Shown piece after piece: positions 1 to 8,767 of a DNA stretch of 64,000 nucleotides (its first letter is position 1; each line of letters starts with the position of its first letter). Location of the stretch: NCBI RefSeq assembly GCF_014203555.1, contig NZ_JACHJH010000006.1, positions 1 to 64,000 of the forward strand, read 5' to 3'. Below the pieces are notes generated by a model. The model did no database searches and had not been told where the DNA came from. It was given only the letters and a program-made list of their open reading frames with translations. This DNA is from Streptomyces olivoverticillatus. GTDB lineage: Bacteria; Actinomycetota; Actinomycetes; Streptomycetales; Streptomycetaceae. Made by a program: the position numbers and the translations under genes.

Positions 1-96
1 AAACGCCCGGTTACATTCCGAACCCGGAAGCTAAGCCTTTCAGCGCCGATGGTACTGCATGGGGGACCGTGTGGGAGAGTAGGACGCCGCCGAACA
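1..96 (+). rRNA. rrf: 5S ribosomal RNA, 3' part
   Basis: The window opens inside a 5S rRNA. The stretch runs through the conserved CCGAACCCGGAAGCTAAG core and the GGGAGAGTAGGACGCCGCCG 3' stem of the actinobacterial molecule. The first ~25 bases lie before the window. The 23S and 16S genes would be to the left on the same strand, so this is the tail of an rRNA operon. The exact 3' end is placed by similarity to Streptomyces 5S and could be off by a few bases. Confidence 0.93.
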
Positions 97-104
97 ATCT
101 TTCA

Positions 105-158
105 AGGACCCTTGGTCCCAGCGTTCACGCTGGGACCAAGGGTCCTTTTGTTTTTTCC
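105..158 (+). terminator. rRNA operon terminator
   Basis: A long perfect hairpin has the left arm AAGGACCCTTGGTCCCAGCG, the loop TTCA and the exact complementary right arm, followed by TTTTGTTTTTT. It sits about ten bases after the 5S end and is a textbook Rho-independent terminator for the rRNA operon. Confidence 0.95.
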
Positions 159-237
159 TTTGCATATCTTGCCGAAGCGCATCTGTGAGCAGTGTGCGCG
201 AGAATGACAGCGGTAGCTGAAGACAGGAGTCACGTCG

Positions 238-2232
238 ATGTCCACCAACTCTCCCGACGATCGCTCGGGCGGCGAGCGCCGCGGTGGGCCTCGCGGCCCC
301 CGTGCCGGCGGCTTCCGCCGTGATGACCGCTCCGGCGGTTTCCGTCGCGACGACCGTGGTGGCCGTCCGGCTGGTGGCTCCGCGCGCCGCGACGATGACC
401 GCGGCGGTTTCCGCGGTGGCCGTGACGAGCGTCGCGACGACCGTCCCACCTTCCGTCGCGATGACCGTCGTGACGACCGTGGCCCGCGCCGTGATGACGA
501 CCGTCCGACCTTCCGTCGCGATGACCGTCGTGACGACCGCTCCGGTGGTGGCTTCCGACGTGACGACCGCCCGTCCGGTGGCTTCCGTCGGGATGACCGC
601 CCCTCCACTGGTGGTTTCCGTCGCGATGAGCGCCGTGACGACCGCGGTCCCCGTCGTGATGACGACCGTGGCGGCTTCCGCCGCGATGACCGTCGCGATG
701 ACCGCCCGTCGTTCCGTCGCGATGAGCGTCGTGATGACCGCGGCCCGCGTCGCGACGACGACCGTGGCGGCTTCCGCCGTGACGAGCGCCGTGACGAGCG
801 TCCGTCGTTCCGTCGTGACGAGCGTCGTGATGACCGCGGTCCCCGCCGTGATGACGACCGTGGCGGCTTCCGCCGCGATGACCGTCGCGATGACCGCCCG
901 TCGTTCCGTCGCGATGAGCGTCGTGACGACCGTGGCCCGCGTCGCGACGATGACCGTGGTGGTTTCCGCCGTGACGAGCGCCGCGATGACCGTCCGTCGT
1001 TCCGTCGCGATGAGCGTCGTGACGACCGCGGCCCGCGTCGCGACGACGACCGTGGCGGCTTCCGCCGCGATGACCGTCGTGACGAGCGTCCGTCGTTCCG
1101 CCGGGACGAGCGTCGTGACGACCGCGGCCCCCGTCGCGACGACGACCGTGGTGGCTACCGCGGTGGCCGCGATGAGCGTGGTCCTCGTCGTGATGACGAC
1201 CGTGGTGGCTTCCGTCGCGACGATCGTCGTGACGACCGTGGCCCGCGCCGCGACGACGACCGCGGCCCCCGTCGTTCGTTCCGTGACGACCGGCAGGGCG
1301 GCGGCTACCGTGGCCGCGACGACCGCTCCGGTGGCTACGGGCGCCGTGACGACCGGGACCGCGGCGACCGCGAGCCTGTGAAGCGGCTGCCGATCCCCGA
1401 GGAAGTGACCGGCGAGGAGATCGACAAGGACGTGCGGCAGGAGCTGATGAGCCTGCCGAAGACGCTCGCCGAGGACGTCGCGCGCAACCTCGTCATGGTC
1501 GCCAGGCTGCTGGACGAAGAGCCCGAGCAGGCCTACGAGTACTCGCGGGTCGCCCTGCGGCTCGCCTCGCGCGTGGCCGCCGTCCGTGAGGCCGCCGGCT
1601 TCGCCGCGTACGCCACCGGCAAGTACTCCGAGGCGCTCGCCGAGTTCCGTGCCGCCCGCCGGATGACCGGTTCGGTCGAGCTGTGGCCCGTCATGGCCGA
1701 CTGCGAGCGCGGCATGGGCCGCCCGGAGCGTGCCCTGGCCATGGCCGGTGAGCCCGAGGTGCAGAAGCTCGACAAGGCCAGCCAGGTCGAGATGCGCCTG
1801 GTCGCCGCCGGTGCCCGCAAGGACATGGGCCAGGCGGACGCGGCGGTCGTGACGCTGCAGAGCCCCGAGCTGGCGTCGAACTCCGTCCAGCCGTGGACCG
1901 CACGCCTGCGGTACGCCTACGCCGATGCGCTGCTCGACGTGGGCCGCGAGGACGAGGCGCGCGAGTGGTTCGCCAAGGCCCTCGAGGCCGACCAGGGCGG
2001 CACCACGAACGCCTCCGACCGGCTCGCCGAGCTGGACGGCGTGGAGTTCACGGACGCCCTTGAGGAGACCGCGGACGAGACCGCGGACGAGGCTGTCGCC
2101 GAGACCCCGGCTGTCGAGACCCCGGCTGTCGAGACCCCGGCTGTCGAGACCCCGGCCGCCGAGGCCCCCGCTGCCGAAGCCGACGCCGATGCAGCCGCCG
2201 ACGCCGAGGACTCCGGCTCCAAGGACGCCTAA
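238..2232 (+). CDS. Arg/Asp-repeat, TPR-containing protein
   Basis: 664 aa in three parts. Residues ~1–375 are a low-complexity region dominated by R, D and G. It is largely a tandem array of a ~32-residue unit built from RRDDRRD, PSFRRDER and GPRRDDDRGG blocks, giving a ~96-bp DNA repeat. Residues ~379–600 form a helical TPR-like domain. Residues ~610–664 are an Ala/Glu/Pro tail containing four copies of AVETP. The composition resembles disordered RNA-binding RGG-type tails, so an RNA- or ribosome-linked role is an inference supported by its place right after the rRNA operon; no activity can be assigned. ATG start has AGGAG eight bases upstream. A strong hairpin follows the stop. The repeat count is likely to vary between strains. 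Confidence 0.85.
   Translation: MSTNSPDDRSGGERRGGPRGPRAGGFRRDDRSGGFRRDDRGGRPAGGSARRDDDRGGFRGGRDERRDDRPTFRRDDRRDDRGPRRDDDRPTFRRDDRRDDRSGGGFRRDDRPSGGFRRDDRPSTGGFRRDERRDDRGPRRDDDRGGFRRDDRRDDRPSFRRDERRDDRGPRRDDDRGGFRRDERRDERPSFRRDERRDDRGPRRDDDRGGFRRDDRRDDRPSFRRDERRDDRGPRRDDDRGGFRRDERRDDRPSFRRDERRDDRGPRRDDDRGGFRRDDRRDERPSFRRDERRDDRGPRRDDDRGGYRGGRDERGPRRDDDRGGFRRDDRRDDRGPRRDDDRGPRRSFRDDRQGGGYRGRDDRSGGYGRRDDRDRGDREPVKRLPIPEEVTGEEIDKDVRQELMSLPKTLAEDVARNLVMVARLLDEEPEQAYEYSRVALRLASRVAAVREAAGFAAYATGKYSEALAEFRAARRMTGSVELWPVMADCERGMGRPERALAMAGEPEVQKLDKASQVEMRLVAAGARKDMGQADAAVVTLQSPELASNSVQPWTARLRYAYADALLDVGREDEAREWFAKALEADQGGTTNASDRLAELDGVEFTDALEETADETADEAVAETPAVETPAVETPAVETPAAEAPAAEADADAAADAEDSGSKDA
430..1270 (+). 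repeat. Tandem ~96-bp coding repeats
   Basis: Imperfect direct repeats inside the Arg/Asp-rich gene; each unit encodes about 32 residues (blocks RRDD, PSFRRDER, GPRRDDDRGG). Units from roughly 630 to 1140 are the most regular, and flanking copies are shorter or rearranged. All differences keep the reading frame, and many are synonymous (CGT/CGC, GAT/GAC), showing selection on the protein. Confidence 0.8.
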
Positions 2233-2247
2233 GACGCTCCGGCACTG

Positions 2248-2300
2248 ATACGACGACGAGGGCGGAACCCCCACCAGGGGTTCCGCCCTCGTCGTCGTAT
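2248..2300. terminator. Bidirectional terminator
   Basis: 24-base perfect inverted repeat (left arm from 2248, right arm ending 2300) around a five-base loop. It lies between the convergent Arg/Asp-repeat gene and the DUF1015 gene, so it can end both transcripts. Confidence 0.88.
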
Positions 2301-2306
2301 TCCGGT

Positions 2307-3611
2307 TCAGTCCAGAGCCAGGCTCCGCAGCACCAGCCCCGTCGCCGGCTTGGGGCCGAACGACGTCGACTTGCGCGGCATCGTGACGCCCTGCTCGGCG
2401 AGTTCACGGACGACGTCCTCGTGGACCGGGTGCATCAGCACTGCCGTGCCGCCGTGGCGCTCGGCCTGCTCGACGGCGGCCGCCGTCTCGTGGATGTAGC
2501 CGATGTGCTCCGGGTCGTCCGGCACATGCCAGACGTGCTCCAGGAGCGTGGAGTGCAGCACCGTGGCATCCAGCTCGCGCCATGCCCGCGGCCGGTCGGC
2601 CGGGATCGTGCGGGCCAGCAGCTCCGCGTCCGGGCGGTCGACGAGGTGGAAGCGGCCGTCGCCCGCCAGCAGGAAGGCATTGCCGTGACCGCCCCCGCCC
2701 ACCGCCTGCGCCAGCGCGTCGAGGGCGTCCTGCAGCGGTACGTCGAGGGTGCGCACCCGGAAGGTGCCGCCCACCGCGGCCAGTGCCTCGGCGACCGGGA
2801 GGCGGTGCAGCAGGCGGTGGATGGCGCGGACCCGCAGCGGGTAGCGGGCGGTGTCCACGAGCAGCACCAGGCCGAAGTCCCAGGGGCCCGGCGCCGGTTG
2901 CTCGGCGCGCAGGCGCAGGTAGGTGGCCCAGCGGTGGTGGCCGTCGGCGATGAGGGCGTGCCGGTGGGAGAGGTCCCGGTCGATCCGGTCCAGGTCGTCC
3001 TGGGCGGTGATCGACCACAGGCGGTGCGCGTAGCCGTCGTCGGTGGTCGTCGAGAGCAGCGGCTCGGTGCGGATGACGCGCTCGATGACGCCCGCCGCGC
3101 CTTCCGTGCCATTGCCGTCGCCACGGTAGGAGAACAGCAGCGGTTCCAGGTTGGCGCTGGTGTCGCGCATCAGGGCGGCGCGGTCCTCGATGATGTGCGG
3201 CATGACGTCCTCGTGGGGGAGGACCACGCCTTCCTCGCGCGGGGTGAGGCGGAGGGCGCCGATGAGGCCGCGCTGGAGTATGCCCTCGCCCCGCTGCTCG
3301 TAGACGTAGAGCGCGGGCACGGGATCGGCGGCGAGGACGTTCTCGTCCTGCCAGCGGCGCAGGGTGCGGGCCGCCTGGCGGTGCCGGTCCGCGGCCGTGG
3401 CCGCCTGCGGGAGGATGAGCCGGACGATGTTGTGCGGGTCCGCGGTCTCCAGGTGGCGCAGGCCGTCGGGCCGTACGACGACGTCGTACGGCGGCGAGGT
3501 GACCGCGGCGAGGCTGCCCACCCGCTCGGGGACGTAGCGCAGCCCCCGGAAGGGTGCGAGATGAAGCCCCTGCCCGGTGGCACCGGTGGGGCCGTGGCCT
3601 GGAGTGCTCAT
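2307..3611 (-). CDS. DUF1015 family protein
   Basis: 434 aa. It matches the DUF1015 family by its N-terminal block (PFRGLRYVPERVGSLAAVTS, SPPYDVV around residues 39–45), the phrase NIVRLILP (61–68) and the family hallmark DGHHRW at 223–228. No signal peptide or membrane segment. The biochemical role of the family is not established; a link to ParB/serine-kinase-like folds has been discussed for distant relatives, but nothing here proves it. ATG at 3611 fits the family N-terminus, though no clear ribosome binding site is seen. Divergent from the phosphatase gene, with an 80-bp shared promoter region. Confidence 0.85.
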   Translation of the reverse strand: MSTPGHGPTGATGQGLHLAPFRGLRYVPERVGSLAAVTSPPYDVVVRPDGLRHLETADPHNIVRLILPQAATAADRHRQAARTLRRWQDENVLAADPVPALYVYEQRGEGILQRGLIGALRLTPREEGVVLPHEDVMPHIIEDRAALMRDTSANLEPLLFSYRGDGNGTEGAAGVIERVIRTEPLLSTTTDDGYAHRLWSITAQDDLDRIDRDLSHRHALIADGHHRWATYLRLRAEQPAPGPWDFGLVLLVDTARYPLRVRAIHRLLHRLPVAEALAAVGGTFRVRTLDVPLQDALDALAQAVGGGGHGNAFLLAGDGRFHLVDRPDAELLARTIPADRPRAWRELDATVLHSTLLEHVWHVPDDPEHIGYIHETAAAVEQAERHGGTAVLMHPVHEDVVRELAEQGVTMPRKSTSFGPKPATGLVLRSLALD

Positions 3612-3691
3612 TGGGAAATGCTATGTCCCGAGACCCGCCGGGCAATGAAATGATCGGGGAAGAGACGTACGGCACAGGGAGCGATCACAGC

Positions 3692-4723
3692 ATGGAGCAG
3701 ACCGTCCGGACCCGCCCCGACGGCAGCGGGCAGCGGCTGAGCGAGGCCTACGACACCGCGCTGCTCGACCTCGACGGCGTCGTGTACGCGGGGGGCGAGG
3801 CGATCGTGCACGCCGTGGAATCGCTGGGTGCGGCCCGGGACGGCGGGATGCACCTGGCCTACGTGACGAACAACGCGGCGCGCACGCCCGAGACCGTGGC
3901 CGGGCATCTGACCGAGCTGGGCGTGCCGGCCGGGCCGGCGGACGTGATCACCTCGGCCCAGGCGGTGGCCCGGCTGATTTCCGATCAGATTCCGTCAGGT
4001 TCCCGGGTGTTGGTGATCGGCGCCGAGGGGCTGCGGGTCGCGCTGCGTGAGCGCGGGCTGGTGCCGGTGGAGTCGGCGGACGACGACCCGGCCGCCGTGG
4101 CGCAGGGGTACGGCGGGCCCGACATGCCGTGGTCGCGGCTGGCGGAGGCCTCGTACGCGGTGGCGCGCGGGGTGCCGTGGTTCGCCTCCAACACGGACCT
4201 GACGATTCCGAGCGCGCGGGGCATCGCACCGGGCAACGGGGCGGCGGTTCAGGTGGTGCGGATAGCGACCGGCGCCGAGCCGCAGGTGGCGGGCAAGCCG
4301 CTGCCGCCCATGCACCGCGAGACGATCCTGCGGACCGGGGCCGAGCGGCCGCTGGTGGTCGGGGACCGGCTGGACACGGACATCGAGGGCGCGCACGTCG
4401 GCGGAGTGGACTCGCTGCTGGTGCTGACCGGTGTGACGACGCCCACGCAGCTCCTCGCGGCCCGGCCGGAGCATCGGGCGACGTATGTGGCGGAGGACCT
4501 GCGCGGGCTGCTCGTGGCGCAGCCCGCCGTCTCCGGCACGGCCGGCGAAGGCTTCCGGTGCGGCGGATGGACGGCGTCGGTCAGCGGTGACGCGTTCGTC
4601 CTCGACGGGGACGGTGACCGCGGCGACGCGCTGCGGGCGCTGTGCGCCGCCGCCTGGACGACGGCCGGCGACGGGGTCTGCGAGCTGGACCCGGGCAAGG
4701 CGCTGGCCCGGCTCGGCTGGTAG
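3692..4723 (+). CDS. HAD-superfamily phosphatase, NagD-like (subfamily IIA)
   Basis: 343 aa. HAD motif I is DLDGVVY at ~26–32 (nucleophile and acid Asp). The following YVTNNAART segment is motif II of the NagD/PNPase-type subfamily, and the late VVGDRLDTDIEGA around 223–235 carries the metal-binding motif IV. The cap module lies between them. The substrate cannot be told; relatives dephosphorylate small sugar or nucleotide phosphates or 2-phosphoglycolate. The ATG at 3692 is preferred over upstream in-frame starts because AGGGAG precedes it and the family N-terminus begins close to motif I. In related genomes this gene lies beside tlyA–nadK–recN, as here. Confidence 0.83.
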   Translation: MEQTVRTRPDGSGQRLSEAYDTALLDLDGVVYAGGEAIVHAVESLGAARDGGMHLAYVTNNAARTPETVAGHLTELGVPAGPADVITSAQAVARLISDQIPSGSRVLVIGAEGLRVALRERGLVPVESADDDPAAVAQGYGGPDMPWSRLAEASYAVARGVPWFASNTDLTIPSARGIAPGNGAAVQVVRIATGAEPQVAGKPLPPMHRETILRTGAERPLVVGDRLDTDIEGAHVGGVDSLLVLTGVTTPTQLLAARPEHRATYVAEDLRGLLVAQPAVSGTAGEGFRCGGWTASVSGDAFVLDGDGDRGDALRALCAAAWTTAGDGVCELDPGKALARLGW

Positions 4724-4770
4724 GAGCCGGCAGGAGAGGGTCTCGGGGGGCGAAGGCCCCCTCCGGGCCC

Positions 4771-5118
4771 CTACAGGATCGAGCGCAGCCGGAGCACGTC
4801 CCGCAGGCTCGCCTGGACCTTGACCCGGCCGCTCGCCCAGGCCCGTGCGAAGTGAATCTTGCCGTCGACCAGGGCCAGCAGGTCGTCGCCGGACATCTCC
4901 AGACCGATCTCGGCCCGCCGCTCGGGCGTGCCGTGGACGGTCATCACATCCCTGATCCGGCCGTCCCTGAGGTGCCCGACGAAGGTCACGTCGAGGTCGG
5001 TGATGTGACAGCTGAGGGAACGGTCGAGCGCGGCGGCGCTGCGCAGCTCCCCGCCCGCCCCTTCGAGGTTCTCCGCCAGCCTGTCGAGTGCGCCCCGGCA
5101 CTCCTCAATGGTCGCCAT
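4771..5118 (-). CDS. SCP2 sterol-binding-like domain protein
   Basis: 115 aa, single small domain. The pattern of a helix, then DVTFVGHLRDG, then EIGLEMSGDDLLALVDGKI and a C-terminal RVKVQASLRDVLRL stretch fits the SCP2-like lipid-carrier fold. Streptomyces carry such a gene between the HAD phosphatase and tlyA. ATG at 5118 is chosen; further-upstream in-frame starts would extend into the divergent promoter and antisense of the next gene. Convergent with the phosphatase gene, with a 47-bp gap and only a weak G/C hairpin. Likely cytosolic; the ligand is unknown. Confidence 0.75.
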   Translation of the reverse strand: MATIEECRGALDRLAENLEGAGGELRSAAALDRSLSCHITDLDVTFVGHLRDGRIRDVMTVHGTPERRAEIGLEMSGDDLLALVDGKIHFARAWASGRVKVQASLRDVLRLRSIL

Positions 5119-5187
5119 TTCCCTGGACGCTACCTCAGAACGGCGGAAACGCCGGAGAAACACCCGTTCCGAGGTAGCGTCGGAACC

Positions 5188-5418
5188 ATGACCGAAGGCC
5201 CTTCCCAGCCCCAGCCGCTCGGCGTCGAACGGACCCCCACCGGAAACGACCGCGTGGACGCCGTCCTGGCCCGGCTGGCCGACGCCGGCCACCTCGACGC
5301 GAGCGGTCACCTGGAGGTGTACGAGGATGTACACGCAGGTCTGCGCGACGCGCTCGGCGCGCTCGACCGGCACCCCGGGCCTTCGGGCCCCACGCGTCCG
5401 TACGACAACAGGAGCTGA
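5188..5418 (+). CDS. Small conserved protein upstream of tlyA
   Basis: 76 aa, acidic/hydrophilic. It contains RVDAVLARLADAGHLDASGHLEVY-like helical text and ends PTRPYDNRS. ATG at 5188 lies 70 bp from the divergent SCP2-like gene, with GAGGTAGCG upstream. The stop lies only seven bases before the tlyA start, so the two are surely co-transcribed. I recognise this as a small protein commonly found before tlyA in Streptomyces, with no known function. Coding potential is supported by the strong third-position G/C and the tight spacing. Confidence 0.72.
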   Translation: MTEGPSQPQPLGVERTPTGNDRVDAVLARLADAGHLDASGHLEVYEDVHAGLRDALGALDRHPGPSGPTRPYDNRS

Positions 5419-5425
5419 ACCGCAC

Positions 5426-6238
5426 GTGGCAGTGACCCGCCGCCGACTCGACGCGGAGCTGGTGCGCCGCAAGCTGGCCCGTTCGCGCGAGCACGCGAGC
5501 CAGCTGATCGCCGCAGGGCGCGTGACCGTCGGCGGCACGACGGCGACCAAGGCCGCCACGCAGGTGGAGACCAGCGCCGCTCTGGTCGTCACCCAGGACG
5601 ACAGCGACCCCGACTACGTCTCGCGCGGCGGTCACAAGCTCGCCGGCGCCCTGGCCGCCTTCGTGCCGCTCGGGCTGAAGGTCGAGGGCCGGCGGGCGCT
5701 GGACGCGGGCGCCTCCACGGGCGGCTTCACCGACGTGCTGCTGCGCTCGGGCGTCGCCCACGTCGTCGCCGTCGACGTCGGCTACGGGCAGCTGGCCTGG
5801 TCGCTGCAGAGCGACGAGCGCGTCACTGTCAAGGACCGGACGAACGTGCGCGAACTGACGCTGGAGCAGATCGACGACGTCCCGGTCGACCTGGTCGTCG
5901 GCGATCTGTCCTTCATCCCGCTCGGGCTGGTGCTGCCCGCGCTCGTGCGGTGCGCGGCGCCCGACGCGGACCTGGTGCTCATGGTCAAGCCCCAGTTCGA
6001 GGTGGGCAAGGAGCGGCTGGGCAGCGGCGGCGTGGTGCGCAGCGCCGAGCTGCGCGCCGACGCGGTGTGCACCGTCGCCCGGCAGGCGGCCGGGCTGGGG
6101 CTGGGTGTGCTGGGTGTGACGGCGAGCCCGCTGCCGGGTCCGTCGGGCAATGTCGAGTACTTTCTGTGGCTGCGCGCCGGTGCGCCCGAACTGGACCCGG
6201 CCGACGTTGACCGTGCAGTGGCGGAGGGGCCCCGTTGA
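5426..6238 (+). CDS. tlyA: TlyA family 16S/23S rRNA 2'-O-methyltransferase (hemolysin A-like)
   Basis: 270 aa. An N-terminal S4 RNA-binding domain (~5–65, RRRLDAELVRRKLARSREHA) is followed by an FtsJ/RrmJ-like SAM methyltransferase domain with the binding loop LDAGASTGGF at ~91–100. Candidate catalytic K-D-K-E residues lie in RGGHK, VVGDLSF, VKPQF and the region after. The family 2'-O-methylates cytidines in both rRNA subunits and in mycobacteria determines capreomycin sensitivity. GTG at 5426 has GGAG upstream. The stop overlaps the nadK start, and tlyA–nadK–recN order is conserved in actinobacteria. Confidence 0.92.
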   Translation: MAVTRRRLDAELVRRKLARSREHASQLIAAGRVTVGGTTATKAATQVETSAALVVTQDDSDPDYVSRGGHKLAGALAAFVPLGLKVEGRRALDAGASTGGFTDVLLRSGVAHVVAVDVGYGQLAWSLQSDERVTVKDRTNVRELTLEQIDDVPVDLVVGDLSFIPLGLVLPALVRCAAPDADLVLMVKPQFEVGKERLGSGGVVRSAELRADAVCTVARQAAGLGLGVLGVTASPLPGPSGNVEYFLWLRAGAPELDPADVDRAVAEGPR

Positions 6239-7173
6239 CCACTTCAGAAGCACCATCACAGGCACAGAGCGCAGGAGGACGTACGGTCTTCCTGCTCGCG
6301 CACACCGGCCGTCCGGCGGCCATTCGCAGCGCCGAACTCGTGGTCGAGGGGCTGCTGCGCTGCGGGATCGGGGTGCGGGTGCTGGCCAAGGAGGCCGCCG
6401 ACCTGCCGCTGCCGCCCTCGGCGGAGCGGGTCGAGACCGGTCCGGGCCGTCCGGATGCCCTGGAGGGCTGTGAGCTGCTGGTGGTGCTCGGCGGCGACGG
6501 CACGCTGCTGCGCGGCGCGGAGTTCGCGCGGCGCTCCGGGGTGCCGATGCTGGGCGTCAACCTGGGCCGGGTCGGCTTCCTCGCCGAGGCCGAGCGCGAC
6601 GACCTCGACAAGGTCGTGGACCGGGTCGTCACCCGCGCCTACGAGGTCGAGGAGCGGATGACGCTGGACGTGCTGGTCCGCACGGACGGGCACGTCGTGC
6701 ACACCGACTGGGCGCTCAACGAGGCGTCCGTCGAGAAGGCGGCGCGGGAGCGGCTGCTGGAGGTCGTCACCGAGGTCGACGGCCGCCCGGTCTCGCGTTT
6801 CGGCGGCGACGGCGTCGTGTGCGCGACGCCGACCGGTTCGACGGCGTACGCGTTCTCGGCGGGCGGGCCGGTGGTCTGGCCCGAGGTCGAGGCGCTGCTG
6901 ATGGTCCCCATCAGCGCCCACGCCCTCTTTGCCAAGCCGCTGGTGACCGCGCCGGACTCGGTGCTGGCCGTCGAGGTGCAGCCGCAGACCCCGAACGGGG
7001 TGCTGTGGTGCGACGGCCGCCGCACCGTCGAACTCCCGGCGGGTGCGCGAGTGGAGGTGCGGCGGGGTGCGGTGCCGGTGCGGCTGGCGCGCCTGCACCA
7101 CGCGTCGTTCACGGACCGGCTGGTGGCGAAGTTCGCCCTGCCGGTGGCGGGGTGGCGGGGGGCGCCGCACTAG
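6235..7173 (+). CDS. nadK: NAD kinase
   Basis: 312 aa. The diagnostic GGDGT motif at ~86–90 (LGGDGTLLRGAEF) is followed by the ALNEASVEKA substrate-binding segment and the glycine-rich GGDGVVCATPTGSTAYAFS region. It phosphorylates NAD to NADP with ATP or polyphosphate. Start is TTG at 6235, overlapping the tlyA TGA by three bases, with GGAGGGG upstream; this implies translational coupling. The protein has a ~20-residue hydrophilic N-terminal lead before the core. Its stop overlaps the stop of the convergent S41 peptidase gene, with no room for a terminator. Confidence 0.95.
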   Translation: MTTSEAPSQAQSAGGRTVFLLAHTGRPAAIRSAELVVEGLLRCGIGVRVLAKEAADLPLPPSAERVETGPGRPDALEGCELLVVLGGDGTLLRGAEFARRSGVPMLGVNLGRVGFLAEAERDDLDKVVDRVVTRAYEVEERMTLDVLVRTDGHVVHTDWALNEASVEKAARERLLEVVTEVDGRPVSRFGGDGVVCATPTGSTAYAFSAGGPVVWPEVEALLMVPISAHALFAKPLVTAPDSVLAVEVQPQTPNGVLWCDGRRTVELPAGARVEVRRGAVPVRLARLHHASFTDRLVAKFALPVAGWRGAPH

Positions 7174-8645
7174 CGGCGGGCCGGCCCCCGGCCCCGGAGC
7201 TCTTCCAGCGCCCGGGTGAGCGCCGAGTCACGGTGGTGGGAGAGCTCGTCCTCCGTGAAGACGTCCGTGTGGATCGCCGGCGGGATGCCCGTGCCGTCGT
7301 AGGTCGTGCGGTGGTCCTGCGCGCTGACGAACTCCTCGTTCGGCAGCCAGAACTTCCAGCCGTTGGGCAGGGTGCGTTCGAGCCGGTCCGAGAACAGCCC
7401 CTGGGTGTTCTCGCCGATGAGTACCGGGCGCGGCCCACGGCCCAGCAGGGCCTGGGTGAGCGTCTCGCCCGCGCTCATGGTGAGCCGGCCGGTGAGGACG
7501 GTCAGGGGGCCGGTGTAGACCGGCCCCCGGTGCGGGCTGACCGCGATCGGCTCGGCGGGGGTGAACTTCTTCGGGTCCCGGGCGTCGTTCCGGGCGTGCT
7601 TGAGGTAGGCCGTGTACGGCCGTCCGGTGAGCCGCTCGGCCACGCTCAGGGCGAGGCGGTCGGAGCCGCCGCCGTTGAGGCGCAGGTCGAGGACGAGGCC
7701 GTGCAGGGCATCCGGGCCGCTGGTGCGGGCGGCGGTGAAGACCTCGTCGAGGGCCTTGTCGAGGGTGGCCTTGTCGGCTTCGTAGGCGTTGCCCCGGTCG
7801 TAGCCCAGGAACGTCGTGATGCGCAGGAATCCGATCCGGCCGGGCAGCTCGGCGTAGGTGATCTGTCCGTTCGCCCAGGACCGCTCGCCGGCCTTCTGGG
7901 CGCCGGCCGCATCGACGCTCGCGGCGACCGCGCCGTCGATGCGGGCCCGTTCCTGCTTCCCGGGGATGACGGTGTCCTGCCGGTGCCCGCTGAAATAGCC
8001 GTCGGGGTTCTCCAGGTCGACCAGGCCGGTGTGCCCGTCGTAGAGCGGCCGGATCATCTCGGACAGGATCGAGAAGAGCTCCTTTTTGCTGGTGTTTGCG
8101 GTGATGCGGGGCCGGTAGCGGTCCCGCATCGCGTTCCAGTCGACGTGCCGGGCGGCGAAGAAGGGGTAGTTCTCGGCGTAGGTCTGCCAGTAGGTGTCGA
8201 AGACGGTGCGCGGGTCCGCGTCCGGGGACGGGACGGTGGCGGGGCTGCAGTTCGCGGGGAGCGCGGCGGTGCGCCGCAGCGTGCGGTGGCCCACGTTGTC
8301 CCCGAACGCCAGCTCCGACCGGTCGCTCCCCTTGAGGGCCACCGTGAGGGGTGCCTCGCCGTCCTGCCGGAAGGGGCCGGTGGCATCGGTACGGGTGCCG
8401 GTCAGCTCGCCGGGCAGACAGCTGACGCCCGTCGTCTCGTACGTCCGCAGCTTGCGGCCGCCGTCCTCGATGGCGACGACCGTGCCGTAGCCGTCCATGC
8501 GCCAGGTGCCGTCGAGCGAGGCCGTGCGGGGCGTGGCGGCGACCGCGCTCGCGGTGCCGGCGGCGGTGGTCAGGGCGACGGCGGCGGCCAGGAGCAGGGC
8601 TGTGGTGCGGGGGCTGCGGGTGTGGGGGCGGAGGCCTGCGTTCAT
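7170..8645 (-). CDS. Secreted S41-family peptidase
   Basis: 491 aa. An N-terminal signal peptide (Arg-rich start, hydrophobic core to about residue 36, Ala-rich cleavage site) means export. The C-terminal half is an S41 (tail-specific protease-like) domain: GLVLDLRLNGGGSDRL, then TVLTGRLTMSAGETL, where the Ser is the candidate nucleophile, then IGENTQGLFSD. No PDZ domain is obvious. The N-terminal half is family-specific and may hold the substrate-selecting part. ATG at 8645 has GGAGG upstream (reverse strand). Divergent from recN. Probably an extracellular or wall-associated serine peptidase; the substrate is unknown. Confidence 0.85.
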   Translation of the reverse strand: MNAGLRPHTRSPRTTALLLAAAVALTTAAGTASAVAATPRTASLDGTWRMDGYGTVVAIEDGGRKLRTYETTGVSCLPGELTGTRTDATGPFRQDGEAPLTVALKGSDRSELAFGDNVGHRTLRRTAALPANCSPATVPSPDADPRTVFDTYWQTYAENYPFFAARHVDWNAMRDRYRPRITANTSKKELFSILSEMIRPLYDGHTGLVDLENPDGYFSGHRQDTVIPGKQERARIDGAVAASVDAAGAQKAGERSWANGQITYAELPGRIGFLRITTFLGYDRGNAYEADKATLDKALDEVFTAARTSGPDALHGLVLDLRLNGGGSDRLALSVAERLTGRPYTAYLKHARNDARDPKKFTPAEPIAVSPHRGPVYTGPLTVLTGRLTMSAGETLTQALLGRGPRPVLIGENTQGLFSDRLERTLPNGWKFWLPNEEFVSAQDHRTTYDGTGIPPAIHTDVFTEDELSHHRDSALTRALEELRGRGPARR

Positions 8646-8767
8646 GGTGAACAGCCTCCTCCGGTAAGGGGTGCCGGGACCATGGAGTGATCACCCGGAA
8701 CGGTGGTGGGGCTTTCCCCAAGGTGTTCAGTGGGGGAGGCCGTCGCGAGGGGCCCCCGGAACCTCGT

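Noticed and set aside
430..1270. Regular repeats considered as a CRISPR array
   Set aside because: No unique spacers; repeats are contiguous, in frame, with synonymous changes, so they are coding.
40..2274. A 744-codon open frame on the minus strand opposite the repeat gene, rich in Val/Thr/Ala
   Set aside because: It is the antisense shadow of the Arg/Asp repeats, covers the rRNA terminator, has no ribosome site, and the plus frame has recognisable TPR sequence.
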